From contig JAOTUP010000038.1 of assembly GCA_029863825.1 (NCBI GenBank), forward strand, positions 1-9,937: 9,937 bases of DNA, written 5' to 3'. Made by a program: the position numbers and the translations under genes. The notes below the pieces were generated by a model, which was given only the letters and a program-made list of their open reading frames with translations, ran no database searches and was not told the origin of the DNA. This DNA comes from Acidobacteriota bacterium (GTDB taxonomy: Bacteria > Acidobacteriota > Thermoanaerobaculia > Multivoradales > JAHEKO01). This document shows positions 1 to 6,688 of the stretch, piece by piece (positions within the stretch are counted from its first letter, which is position 1; each line of letters starts with the position of its first letter).

Positions 1-771
1 GACACGCAGCCGGTGGACGTCCTGTGGTTCGTCGGCGACTACTACGCCTACCATGAACGCGGTATCGATGCGGCACAGGCCATGGCGCGCGTCTTCACGC
101 GCTTGGGCGTCGACTTCGGGATCCTCGGCGCCGACGAGCGCTGTGACGGCGACTCGCAGCGCCTGGCCGGCGAGCCGGGTCTATTCGAGGAGCTGGCGCA
201 GCACAATATGGAGCAGTTCGAGAAGTACGAGTACGAAAGGCTCGTCGTCTCCGGACCCCACGCCTACAATGCGATCAAGAACGAGTATCCGAAGCTCAAC
301 GGCCGCAGCGCCTTCCCGGTCGAGCACTACACGCAATTTCTCGCCGCGAGGCTGACCGATCTCGAGAAGCTGCTGATCAGGCCGTATCCGAAGAAAGTCA
401 CGTTTCACGACCCGTGCTATCTCGGCCGCCACAACGGCGAGTACGATGCGCCGCGCCGACTGCTGGAGGCGATTCCCGGCGTCGAGTTCCGCGAAATGTT
501 CCGCTGCAAACAACAGGGGTACTGTTGCGGTGGCGGCGGCGGCGGCATGTGGCTCGACGGTTTTGCCGGCAATCATCAGATCGAGCGATTGTCCGAAAAC
601 CGCGTCAAGGAAGCGATCCAGGTCGGCTCCGAGGTGCTCGCGGTGTGCTGCCCATACGAAGTCTCGCGCTTCGAGGATGCCGTCAAGTCGACGAACAACG
701 ACGGCAAGCTCGAGGTGCTGGACATCATCGAGATTCTGGATGCCTGCATGGAGCCGCTGGGCGACGCGTGA
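1..771 (+). CDS. shdrB3: HdrD/sHdrB3-like CCG-domain iron-sulfur protein, C-terminal part (5' end outside window)
   Basis: The frame is open from base 1, so this is the last 256 residues of a longer protein; the GTG at 13 is internal. It shows two tandem CCG (DUF224) halves. The second has HDPCYLGR (C139 of the fragment), an extra C169, C175-C176 followed by six glycines, and CCPYEV (C216, C217), so it can hold a cluster of the HdrB/HdrD kind. The first half is eroded: the usual LGxExCCG is ADERCDG and the usual CPHC is GPHA. The fragment aligns through its whole length with the C-terminal part of the membrane protein at 2676-4709 (shared LWFVGD, HDPCYLGR, CCGxGGG, SENR), so the two are paralogues. 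With etfBA next and lipoate genes downstream, the best call is the B3 subunit of a type II sHdr complex, which would pass electrons from the sHdr core to EtfAB in the cytoplasm. A generic HdrD-like or glycolate-oxidase-type Fe-S protein is the alternative; the missing N-terminus would decide. Confidence 0.72.
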   Translation, partial: DTQPVDVLWFVGDYYAYHERGIDAAQAMARVFTRLGVDFGILGADERCDGDSQRLAGEPGLFEELAQHNMEQFEKYEYERLVVSGPHAYNAIKNEYPKLNGRSAFPVEHYTQFLAARLTDLEKLLIRPYPKKVTFHDPCYLGRHNGEYDAPRRLLEAIPGVEFREMFRCKQQGYCCGGGGGGMWLDGFAGNHQIERLSENRVKEAIQVGSEVLAVCCPYEVSRFEDAVKSTNNDGKLEVLDIIEILDACMEPLGDA

Positions 772-791
772 ACCACGCCGTGGCCAGTAAT

Positions 792-859
792 GCGGCGCCT
801 TGGCACAGTCTCTTGCGCCGCGCCCGGATCCCGACGTTCCGATTCTCGAGCCGGGCGCG
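792..859 (+). promoter_or_regulatory. Two overlapping, mutually exclusive hairpins
   Basis: Arm 792-798 (GCGGCGC) is perfectly complementary to 815-821 (GCGCCGC), with a 16-nt loop. Arm 819-827 (CGCGCCCGG) is perfectly complementary to 851-859 (CCGGGCGCG), with a 23-nt loop. The two stems share bases 819-821, so the full stems cannot form together, a layout resembling attenuator-like switches. All pairs are G-C, and in GC-rich DNA such repeats arise by chance fairly often. A regulatory role is therefore only a possibility. Confidence 0.3.
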
Positions 860-900
860 AGGGGCACGCCGGCGACAACCCGACCGAGACGTTTCACCAA

Positions 901-907
901 GGAGGAG
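901..907 (+). promoter_or_regulatory. Strong Shine-Dalgarno of etfB
   Basis: GGAGGAG lies 10 nt ahead of the ATG at 918. It supports 918 as the start; a nearer ATG at 908 is in another frame. It is one of the best ribosome binding sites in the window and suggests independent, efficient initiation at etfB. Confidence 0.75.
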
Positions 908-917
908 ATGAAGCGAG

Positions 918-1661
918 ATGAAACTAGTTGTTCTGATGAAGCGCCTGCCCGACCTCGTCGAGGATCTCGAAGTCGACGACAGCGGCAAGGCGCTCGATGC
1001 CGAGTTCCTGAAATTCACCCTCAACGAGTTCGACGATCACGCGCTGGAAGAGGCCTTGTTGCTGAAAGAGGCCACCGGTGGCGAGCTGACGGTAGTCGCG
1101 GTTGACGGCGAAGATGTCGACAAGATGCTCTATACCGCCCTCGCCAAGGGCGCCGACACGGCGCTCAAGATCAGCGGCACGGGAGAGATCGGAAGCACGT
1201 CGCACCTGGCGCGGATCTTTACCCAGTCGCTGGCCGATCGCTCGTACGATCTCATCCTCACCGGCGTTCAGGCCGCCGACGATCGCGACGGCCAACTGGC
1301 GCCGACGGTGGCGGCGATGATCGGAGCACCGTGCATCGAGGTGGTCACCGGCATCGAGCACGAAGCCGGCAAGCTGATCGTGCGCAAGGAGTACTCCGGC
1401 GGTGTCCTGGCCGAGTTCGACGTCGAGCCACCGGCGGTGCTCGGCATTCAGGCCGCGCGTCAGACGCCGCGCTACGCCCCGGTGTCGAAAGTACGGCAAG
1501 TGCAAGAGTCGGCGACTCTGGAGACCGTGACGTTGGCCGCCGATACCGGCAAGAGCTTCGACATCATCCGCATGACGCCACCGGAAACGGGCGCCGGCGC
1601 CGAGATGCTCGGCGGCGTCGATGAACTGGTGAAGGTCATGGAAAGCAAGGGGGTCCTCTGA
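918..1661 (+). CDS. etfB: Electron transfer flavoprotein subunit beta (EtfB)
   Basis: A 247-residue protein, the usual length for EtfB. The N-terminus (MKLVVLMKRLPD) and the early segment LNEFDDHALEEALLLKE are typical of the family. The nucleotide-binding motif GVQAADDRDGQLAPTVAA is present at about residues 117-134, and the C-terminal arm that wraps EtfA is intact. EtfB pairs with EtfA in a soluble cytoplasmic heterodimer that carries electrons on FAD. The next gene starts inside this gene's stop codon (TGATG), so the two subunits are translationally coupled. Between an HdrB3-like protein and an EMO-like quinone reductase, the pair most likely accepts electrons from the sHdr complex. Whether it bifurcates electrons cannot be read from the motif alone. 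Fatty-acid oxidation is an alternative context, but no acyl-CoA dehydrogenase is nearby. Confidence 0.95.
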   Translation: MKLVVLMKRLPDLVEDLEVDDSGKALDAEFLKFTLNEFDDHALEEALLLKEATGGELTVVAVDGEDVDKMLYTALAKGADTALKISGTGEIGSTSHLARIFTQSLADRSYDLILTGVQAADDRDGQLAPTVAAMIGAPCIEVVTGIEHEAGKLIVRKEYSGGVLAEFDVEPPAVLGIQAARQTPRYAPVSKVRQVQESATLETVTLAADTGKSFDIIRMTPPETGAGAEMLGGVDELVKVMESKGVL

Positions 1662-2626
1662 TGGGCAACGACATCCTGGTGGTCGCCGAGCACCTCGGCG
1701 GCACCCTCAGCGACACGACGTTCGAGCTGCTCGGCATGGCCAAGAAACTCGCCTCGCAGACCGGTGGGTCGACAGTGGCGGCGCTCATCGGCGGCGACGA
1801 CACGATGCTGTCGCAGCTCGGCGCCGCGGATCTGGTCGTGCGAGTCGGCGGCGGCGAGATCGCCGACTTCAACCCGGAAGTGCACGGCGCCGCTCTCGAA
1901 GCCGTGGTCGCCGCCAAGCAGCCGCGCATCGTGCTCATCGGTTACACCTCGATGGGCATGGATCTGGCGAGTCACCTGGCGGTCAAGGCGGATCTGGCTG
2001 CCGCCTCGTTCGCGATCGGCATCGAAGCCGGAGACAGCGTCGTCGTCACCAGTCAGCTCTACGGCGGCAAGATGAACGTGACAACGGATTTGGGCTCCGG
2101 ACCGTGTGTGGTCAGCGTGCTGGCCGGCTCCGCGCCAGCAGACGACGGTCGCGCTCATGGCCCTCCCGCGAGTGAAGACCTTGCGGTTCCCCCAACTGCC
2201 GGCAAAATCCGCTTCCGCCGATTGATCGAGCCCGAAGCGGGCGATGTCGACATCACGGCGCAGGACATGCTCGTGGCCATCGGACGCGGCATCGGCAACA
2301 AAGACGACGTCGAGGTGGCCGAAGCGTTGGCCGAAGCCCTGGGTGCCGCCGTCGCCGGATCGCGGCCGCTGATCGACGCCGGGTGGCTTCCCAAGACCAG
2401 GCAGGTGGGCAAGTCGGGATTGAAAGTCAGTCCGAAGCTCTACCTGGCGCTCGGCATTTCCGGCGCCCCCGAGCACATCGAGGGCATGAAGAGCTCGAGC
2501 ACGATCATCGCAGTGAACACAGACAAGCACGCGCCGATCTTCAACTTCGCTCACTACGGCATGGTGGCGGACCTCTTCGACGTCTGCGAAGAGCTCACCG
2601 AGATCGTGGAGGAAAAGAAGGGCTGA
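1661..2626 (+). CDS. etfA: Electron transfer flavoprotein subunit alpha (EtfA)
   Basis: A 321-residue protein of normal EtfA length. The C-terminal FAD-binding domain is clear: SRPLIDAGWLPKTRQVG and SPKLYLALGISGAPEHIEG (about residues 233-275), then a serine-rich segment, IIAVNTDKHAPIF and YGMVADLF. The family usually has SGAIQH where this protein has SGAPEH, a change next to the flavin that may tune its potential (inference). The start ATG overlaps the etfB stop by one base and is preceded by AAGGGGG at 1647-1653. It forms the FAD-carrying partner of EtfB and is predicted to deliver electrons to the membrane protein encoded 49 nt downstream. That short gap contains a 10-bp palindrome (CCGTCGACGG, 2638-2647) but nothing that looks like a promoter. 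Confidence 0.95.
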   Translation: MGNDILVVAEHLGGTLSDTTFELLGMAKKLASQTGGSTVAALIGGDDTMLSQLGAADLVVRVGGGEIADFNPEVHGAALEAVVAAKQPRIVLIGYTSMGMDLASHLAVKADLAAASFAIGIEAGDSVVVTSQLYGGKMNVTTDLGSGPCVVSVLAGSAPADDGRAHGPPASEDLAVPPTAGKIRFRRLIEPEAGDVDITAQDMLVAIGRGIGNKDDVEVAEALAEALGAAVAGSRPLIDAGWLPKTRQVGKSGLKVSPKLYLALGISGAPEHIEGMKSSSTIIAVNTDKHAPIFNFAHYGMVADLFDVCEELTEIVEEKKG

Positions 2627-2675
2627 GAACGACGCAGCCGTCGACGGACGGTGCGAGGAATCGCGAGGTGCGGAC

Positions 2676-4709
2676 ATGCTGACGACGCCGGAGAAGATCG
2701 CCTTCATCCTTCTCGTTCTCGTCTGCGGCGCTCTGGCCTTTACCGGCTTCCGCCGCATCTTTCAGATCGTCGGGCGCGGCAAGAGCGCCCCGCGGACCGA
2801 TCACCTGCTGGCGCGGGTGACACGCGCGCTCGTCGATGTCGGACTGCAGCGACCGATGTTCAAGGCGCGGCCGTGGGTCAGCCTCTTCCATGCCTTCATC
2901 TTCTTCGGCTTCAGCTTCTATCTGCTGGTCAACATCAACGACATCTTGGAGGCCTTCGTCGACGGCTGGTCGACAATCGGCGGTGGACCGCTGGCGAGTC
3001 TCTTTAATCTCCTCTCCGACGTGTTCAGCGTCTTCGTGCTCCTCGGCATGATCTTGCTGCTGCTGCGTCGATTCGTTCAGCAACCCGAGTCGCTTAGGTT
3101 CAACCCGGCCGTCAAGCTGCATCCGAAGGTGGCCCAGGGTTGGATCAAGAACGACTCCCTGATCGTCGGCGTCTTCATCCTGCTCCACGTCGGCTCCCGC
3201 TGGCTGGGAACGGCGCTGCACCTGGCGGAGCGTGGAGCCGGCGACCCCTGGCTGCCGACCGCCAGCGTCGCCTCGCGCCTGTTCGCCGGAATGTCGGTCG
3301 GCACGCTCGAGACCGGCATCCATGTCTGCTGGTGGCTGGCGATGGGCCTCATCGTCCTGTTCTTGCCGTACTTCCCGCGCAGCAAGCATCTGCACTTGAT
3401 GGTGGCACCGGTGAACCTGGCGCTCGACAAGCGCACGCCCCGCGGAGAGCTCGAGAAGGTCCAGGACGCCAGCCATCCCGGTGCCGCGACACTCACCGAG
3501 CTGCCGTGGCCGAACATCCTCGACAGCTTCGCCTGCATCATGTGCAATCGCTGCCAGGACGCTTGCCCGGCTCACGCCTCGGGCACCTCATTGAGCCCCG
3601 CAGCGCTCGAGATCAACAAACGCTACTTCATCAACGAGCATGCCGCCGAGCTGGCCGCCGGCAACGGCAGTGCATCGCTCCTCGACTTCGCGATCACCGA
3701 AGAAGCCGTGTGGTCCTGCACCTCCTGCTTCGCCTGTGTCAGGGTCTGCCCGGTGGGCAACGAGCCGATGACTGACATCATCGCGCTCAGACGCGGCATG
3801 GTCTTCGCCGGAGAGATGCCCGACGAAGTGGCCGAGGTGCTCCGAAGTCTGGACGAAAAAGGCAACTCGTTCGGCGACTCGGCGCGCAAGCGGGCGAAGT
3901 GGACCAAGCCACTCGATTTCAAGATTCCGGACGCCCGCAAGGAACCGGTCGAATATCTCTGGTTCGTCGGCGACTTCGCCTCCTTCGACCAGCAGTGTCA
4001 GGAAGTCAGCCGCACGGTCGCCCGCATCCTGCATCAAGCCGGCATCAGCTTCGGCATCCTCTACGAAGGCGAGCGCTCGGCGGGAAACGACGTAAGGCGT
4101 GTCGGCGAGGAAGGTCTCTTCGAAGCGCTGGCGGAACACAACCTCGAAACCCTCGAGTCGTGTGACTTCGACAAAATCTTCACCACCGACCCTCACACCT
4201 TCAACGCCCTGAAGAACGACTACGGCCCATATGCGGGCGCCAGCCAGTACGACATCGTCCACTATTCGTCATTGCTGCTGGAGCTCCTGCGCTCCGGTCG
4301 GATCACCCTGGCACAGCCGCTCGACGGCCGCGCCACGTACCATGACCCCTGCTATCTGGGCCGCTATAACGGCGGCTTCGACGCGCCACGCGGAATCATC
4401 GGCGCCTGTGGCGTCGACCTGGTGGAGATGCCTCGCAACCGGGAAAACTCCTTTTGCTGCGGTGCCGGCGGCGGACGGATCTGGATGAAGGACCAGGAGA
4501 CGCTGGTCGAACGGCCGAGCGAGAATCGTATCCGGGAAGCGCTCGAGCTGGGCGAGATCGACTACTTCGTCGTGTCCTGCCCCAAGGACCTCACGATGTA
4601 CCGCGACGCCGTCAAGACCTCGGGCAACGAGGGCAAGATCGAAGTGCGGGACATCGTCGACCTGGTGGCCGACGCCATGGGCCTTGGAGAAGAGGAGGCG
4701 GTCGCCTGA
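2676..4709 (+). CDS. emo: EtfAB:(methyl)menaquinone oxidoreductase (EMO), fused haem-b membrane / ferredoxin / CCG protein
   Basis: A 677-residue protein in four parts. Residues 1-240 form a NarI-like membrane domain with about five hydrophobic helices (about 7-28, 66-90, 108-131, 160-182, 212-234) and histidines placed as possible haem b ligands (SLFHAF, LLHVG, GIHVCW, SKHLH). Two [4Fe-4S] motifs follow, CIMCNRCQDACP (C287, C290, C293, C297) and CTSCFACVRVCP (C348, C351, C354, C358). Then come two CCG halves: the first has lost its cysteines (YEGERSAG, DPHT), while the second keeps C559, C594-C595 and C635 in HDPCYLGR, CCGAGGG and SCPKDL. This is the EMO architecture: it takes electrons from reduced EtfAB and reduces menaquinone in the membrane. 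The start is backed by GAGGTG at 2665-2670. The location right after etfBA supports the pairing. A generic HdrD-like respiratory Fe-S reductase is the fallback name. Confidence 0.88.
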   Translation: MLTTPEKIAFILLVLVCGALAFTGFRRIFQIVGRGKSAPRTDHLLARVTRALVDVGLQRPMFKARPWVSLFHAFIFFGFSFYLLVNINDILEAFVDGWSTIGGGPLASLFNLLSDVFSVFVLLGMILLLLRRFVQQPESLRFNPAVKLHPKVAQGWIKNDSLIVGVFILLHVGSRWLGTALHLAERGAGDPWLPTASVASRLFAGMSVGTLETGIHVCWWLAMGLIVLFLPYFPRSKHLHLMVAPVNLALDKRTPRGELEKVQDASHPGAATLTELPWPNILDSFACIMCNRCQDACPAHASGTSLSPAALEINKRYFINEHAAELAAGNGSASLLDFAITEEAVWSCTSCFACVRVCPVGNEPMTDIIALRRGMVFAGEMPDEVAEVLRSLDEKGNSFGDSARKRAKWTKPLDFKIPDARKEPVEYLWFVGDFASFDQQCQEVSRTVARILHQAGISFGILYEGERSAGNDVRRVGEEGLFEALAEHNLETLESCDFDKIFTTDPHTFNALKNDYGPYAGASQYDIVHYSSLLLELLRSGRITLAQPLDGRATYHDPCYLGRYNGGFDAPRGIIGACGVDLVEMPRNRENSFCCGAGGGRIWMKDQETLVERPSENRIREALELGEIDYFVVSCPKDLTMYRDAVKTSGNEGKIEVRDIVDLVADAMGLGEEEAVA

Positions 4710-4732
4710 GCCCGGCGGTGATCGAGCCGACA

Positions 4733-5197
4733 ATGCGTATCCGGCAAGGCGTCGTCGACCGTCTGCGGACGCTCGTCCTTGCCTTCGACCGGCAGGACCG
4801 CCTGGAGACCGCACAGGCCTTCGTCGGCTGGCTGGAAGACGAACGCACCGCGGAGGGGCTTCTCGGCGACGCTCGCGAGATGCTGCTGCGTGCTCTCAAA
4901 GTGGCGAGCGACCCCGTCAACTTCCGCCTCCTCTCGGCACTCGACCCGATCGAGCCGGTAGATGTCCCGACGTTGATGAGCCGATCCAACCTCGGTAGGG
5001 TGGCGGTCTCCGAACGAGTCAACGATCTCGTGCAGACCGGTCTCGCGGTTCGCGAACTGGTGAACGACCAGGTGCGCGGCACCGAGCTGTCGGCCGGGTT
5101 CGCCGCCTGGGTCGAGGCCATTGCCTCGGGAGCCGGAACAGCTCTTGCGGACGAGCTCGGTCGACGAGCCGAAAACCTGGAGCGACCGCGCAGGTGA
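4733..5197 (+). CDS. ArsR-type winged-helix protein, probable local regulator
   Basis: A 154-residue protein from ATG 4733. A GTG at 4718, or a CTG at 4706 that sits 7 nt after GAGGAGG (4692-4698) and overlaps the EMO stop, are alternative starts. Residues about 52-120 resemble an ArsR-family winged helix: LLRALKVASDPVNFRLLSAL leads in, SRSNLGRVAVSERVNDLVQTG fits the recognition helix, and VRELVNDQVRGTELS fits the wing. The N-terminal 50 residues are charged and probably helical. It lies inside the operon between the electron-transfer and lipoate modules. Regulators of sHdr and sox loci (SoxR/sHdrR) are also ArsR proteins but sense sulfur through cysteines; this one has none. It may therefore sense something else, or not be a sensor at all. 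I recognise the fold, not the specific family. Confidence 0.6.
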   Translation: MRIRQGVVDRLRTLVLAFDRQDRLETAQAFVGWLEDERTAEGLLGDAREMLLRALKVASDPVNFRLLSALDPIEPVDVPTLMSRSNLGRVAVSERVNDLVQTGLAVRELVNDQVRGTELSAGFAAWVEAIASGAGTALADELGRRAENLERPRR

Positions 5198-6222
5198 CCG
5201 GGCTGAGGGTCGTCGACGCGGGTGAGACCGGCGCACTCCGTTCGCAGGCGCTGTGGCACGGCATCGCCGAGACCATGACCGCGGACTCGCAGCCGACCCT
5301 GTCCTTCTGTCGCCCGACGGAGCCCTACGTCGGGCTCGGCTACCACCGCTCGCTCGAAGAGCTCGACGCCGAGAGCTGCAGTCGCCGAGCTTTGGCGATC
5401 ATCCGGCGCCGCATCGGCGGCGGACCAGTCTATATTGACGATCAGCAGCTCTTCTTTCAGCTGTCACTACCGGCGGCCATCGCACCTGCCCGCGTCGATC
5501 TCCTCTATCGGCGGTTTCTCGGGCCAGCAGTTGAAGCCTTCAGGACGCTTGGAATTGCGGCCGAGCTGCGCGGCCTGAATGACATCACGGTCGAGGACCG
5601 CAAGATCTCGGGCACCGGAGCCGGCCGCATCGGCGACGGCGTGCTCGTCGTCGGCAACGTGATCTTCGGCTTCCCTCATCACCGCATGACCGATGCTCTG
5701 GCGTTTCCCTCCGATAGCCAGGCCGCAGAGTGCCTGCGACTGATGCGCCGGCACGTCTCGTCGCTCCGCGACGAAGGTGCAACCGGGGTCACGTTCGAGG
5801 AGGCCAAGGAAACGCTGACGGCAAGCTACGCAGCAGAACTGGATTTGACCCCCGAGGCGGAGACCACGACGCCTGATGAAGAAGTCGCGATCGGCGGGTG
5901 GGAACGTCGATTCTCCGACCCGCGGTGGCTTGCCGGCCCTTCGACCCCTCGCCGCACCGGCAGCCTCGTCAAGATCTCGGGCGATGCCTGGGTATGGTCG
6001 ACGAGCGACGCCGGTGTTTCGCTCGAAGCCTCCATCGCGTGCGGCCGCATCGAGAGGCTCCACGTCGCCGGGCGCGGTATCAACGGGTCGAGTCAACGCA
6101 TCGCTCGCGAGATCGCGGGCCACAGCTCCGACCCGACTCGCGTTGAAAACACGTTGCACGCACACGGGATCGAGGGTGAGCGAATCGCGCGACTCCTCGG
6201 CCCCGGACTGAGGCTACATTGA
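5194..6222 (+). CDS. Lipoate-protein ligase-like protein (first of two), LplA catalytic part with LplB-like C-terminal part
   Basis: A 342-residue protein starting at GTG 5194, which overlaps the previous stop by 4 nt (GTGA); GGAG at 5179-5182 is a weak ribosome site. The catalytic part (about 1-210) has the RRRIGGG loop (R71-G77) followed by VYIDDQQLFFQL, and NDITVEDRKISGTG with the invariant lysine K137, then GNVIFGFP. These are the adenylate- and lysine-binding landmarks of the LplA/LipB/BirA-type transferase fold. The C-terminal part (about 250-342) looks like an LplB accessory domain: LVKISGDAWVWS, then SLEASIACGRIERLHVAG. It is predicted to attach octanoate or lipoate to a carrier protein with ATP. 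The gene for the likely carrier begins 13 nt downstream. It is clearly divergent from the second ligase at 7695, so the two are not a recent duplication. An octanoyltransferase role in place of ligation is possible. Confidence 0.75.
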   Translation: MTGLRVVDAGETGALRSQALWHGIAETMTADSQPTLSFCRPTEPYVGLGYHRSLEELDAESCSRRALAIIRRRIGGGPVYIDDQQLFFQLSLPAAIAPARVDLLYRRFLGPAVEAFRTLGIAAELRGLNDITVEDRKISGTGAGRIGDGVLVVGNVIFGFPHHRMTDALAFPSDSQAAECLRLMRRHVSSLRDEGATGVTFEEAKETLTASYAAELDLTPEAETTTPDEEVAIGGWERRFSDPRWLAGPSTPRRTGSLVKISGDAWVWSTSDAGVSLEASIACGRIERLHVAGRGINGSSQRIAREIAGHSSDPTRVENTLHAHGIEGERIARLLGPGLRLH

Positions 6223-6223
6223 G

Positions 6224-6230
6224 GGAGGAG
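6224..6230 (+). promoter_or_regulatory. Strong Shine-Dalgarno of the lipoyl carrier gene
   Basis: GGAGGAG lies 5 nt ahead of the ATG at 6236. It fixes that start and suggests the carrier protein is made in larger amounts than the GTG-started, poorly led enzymes around it, as would suit a stoichiometric substrate protein. Confidence 0.7.
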
Positions 6231-6235
6231 CGCCC

Positions 6236-6688
6236 ATGACTGCTCAGAAAGACCAGACCGGCGGCATCGACTACAGCCGGTATTTCGATCGCGAAACCCA
6301 CCTGTGGGTCAAAACCATGAGTCGGGAGGTCGTGCGCTGCGGCTTCGATCCCTTGGGAGCCGAGACCTCGGGCGACATCGTTGCCGTGTCGTTCGAGCCA
6401 CCGGGCACGAGAATCGAACGTGGAGCCGCCTTCGGCAGCATCGAGGCCGCGAAGTTCGTGGGACCGCTTCTCGCCCCCGTCTCCGGCAGTATCATCCGGC
6501 ACAATCACGAGGTCGCCGCGGAGCCCGGCTTGATCAATGCCGACCCGCAGGCGCACTGGATGATCGAGATCGAGCCTGACGCGCTCGACGTCGAACTGGG
6601 TGAGCTCTTGCACGGCGAGGAAGCGGTACGCGAGTGGTTCGCGGCAGAACGCAAGAAGTTCGAGCACGAGGGATTGCTCGCCACGTGA
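6236..6688 (+). CDS. lbpA: GcvH-like lipoyl carrier protein, LbpA type
   Basis: A 150-residue protein with the GcvH fold. HLWVKTMSREVVRCGFDPLGAE matches the N-terminal part of the domain, SGDIVAVSFEPPGTRIERG the central strands, and FGSIEAAKFVGPLLAPVSG the lipoyl hairpin; the predicted lipoylated residue is K73. After it come NADPQAHWMIEIEPD and a charged C-terminal helix. Two features favour the sHdr-linked lipoate-binding protein over glycine-cleavage H protein: the EAAKFVGPLLAPVSG hairpin, where GcvH usually has ESVKA with a following Asp or Ser, and the neighbourhood, with lipoate-assembly and Etf/HdrB3 genes and no gcvT or gcvP. In sHdr systems the lipoyl arm of LbpA is essential for sulfur oxidation and is thought to carry sulfur intermediates. 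Classical GcvH is the alternative. Confidence 0.85.
   Translation: MTAQKDQTGGIDYSRYFDRETHLWVKTMSREVVRCGFDPLGAETSGDIVAVSFEPPGTRIERGAAFGSIEAAKFVGPLLAPVSGSIIRHNHEVAAEPGLINADPQAHWMIEIEPDALDVELGELLHGEEAVREWFAAERKKFEHEGLLAT

Larger units (their letters stand above)
772..917 (+). other. Intercistronic leader between shdrB3 and etfB
   Basis: This is the longest non-coding stretch in the window (146 nt); other genes overlap or nearly touch. No convincing -35/-10 pair was found: a TTGGCA at 800-805 has no AT-rich partner at the right spacing. The stretch holds two overlapping inverted repeats and ends in a strong ribosome binding site for etfB, each listed separately. There is no U-run after either hairpin, so an intrinsic terminator is unlikely. 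Possible roles are mRNA processing, stability control, or setting etfBA expression apart from the upstream genes. Confidence 0.6.

Noticed and set aside
792..859. Intrinsic terminator after the first gene
   Set aside because: The stems are G-C rich but no U-run follows either of them, and the genes before and after look like one functional unit.
1472..2758. A 428-codon open frame on the minus strand
   Set aside because: It lies opposite etfB and etfA, both solid genes. The translation is rich in Arg, His, Asp and Ala with no recognisable motif, as expected for an antisense shadow in GC-rich DNA.
2595..3575. A 326-codon minus-strand open frame opposite the EMO gene
   Set aside because: Long runs of Glu, Asp, Gln and His mirror the hydrophobic codons of the membrane domain on the other strand; there is no domain and no ribosome site.
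918..4709. Fatty-acid beta-oxidation module (EtfAB plus membrane oxidoreductase)
   Set aside because: No acyl-CoA dehydrogenase or thiolase in the window, and the HdrB3-like and LbpA/LipS genes point to the sHdr system. It cannot be fully excluded without the upstream flank.
6236..6688. Glycine cleavage system H protein
   Set aside because: No gcvT or gcvP nearby and the lipoyl hairpin reads EAAKFVGP. Kept only as an alternative.
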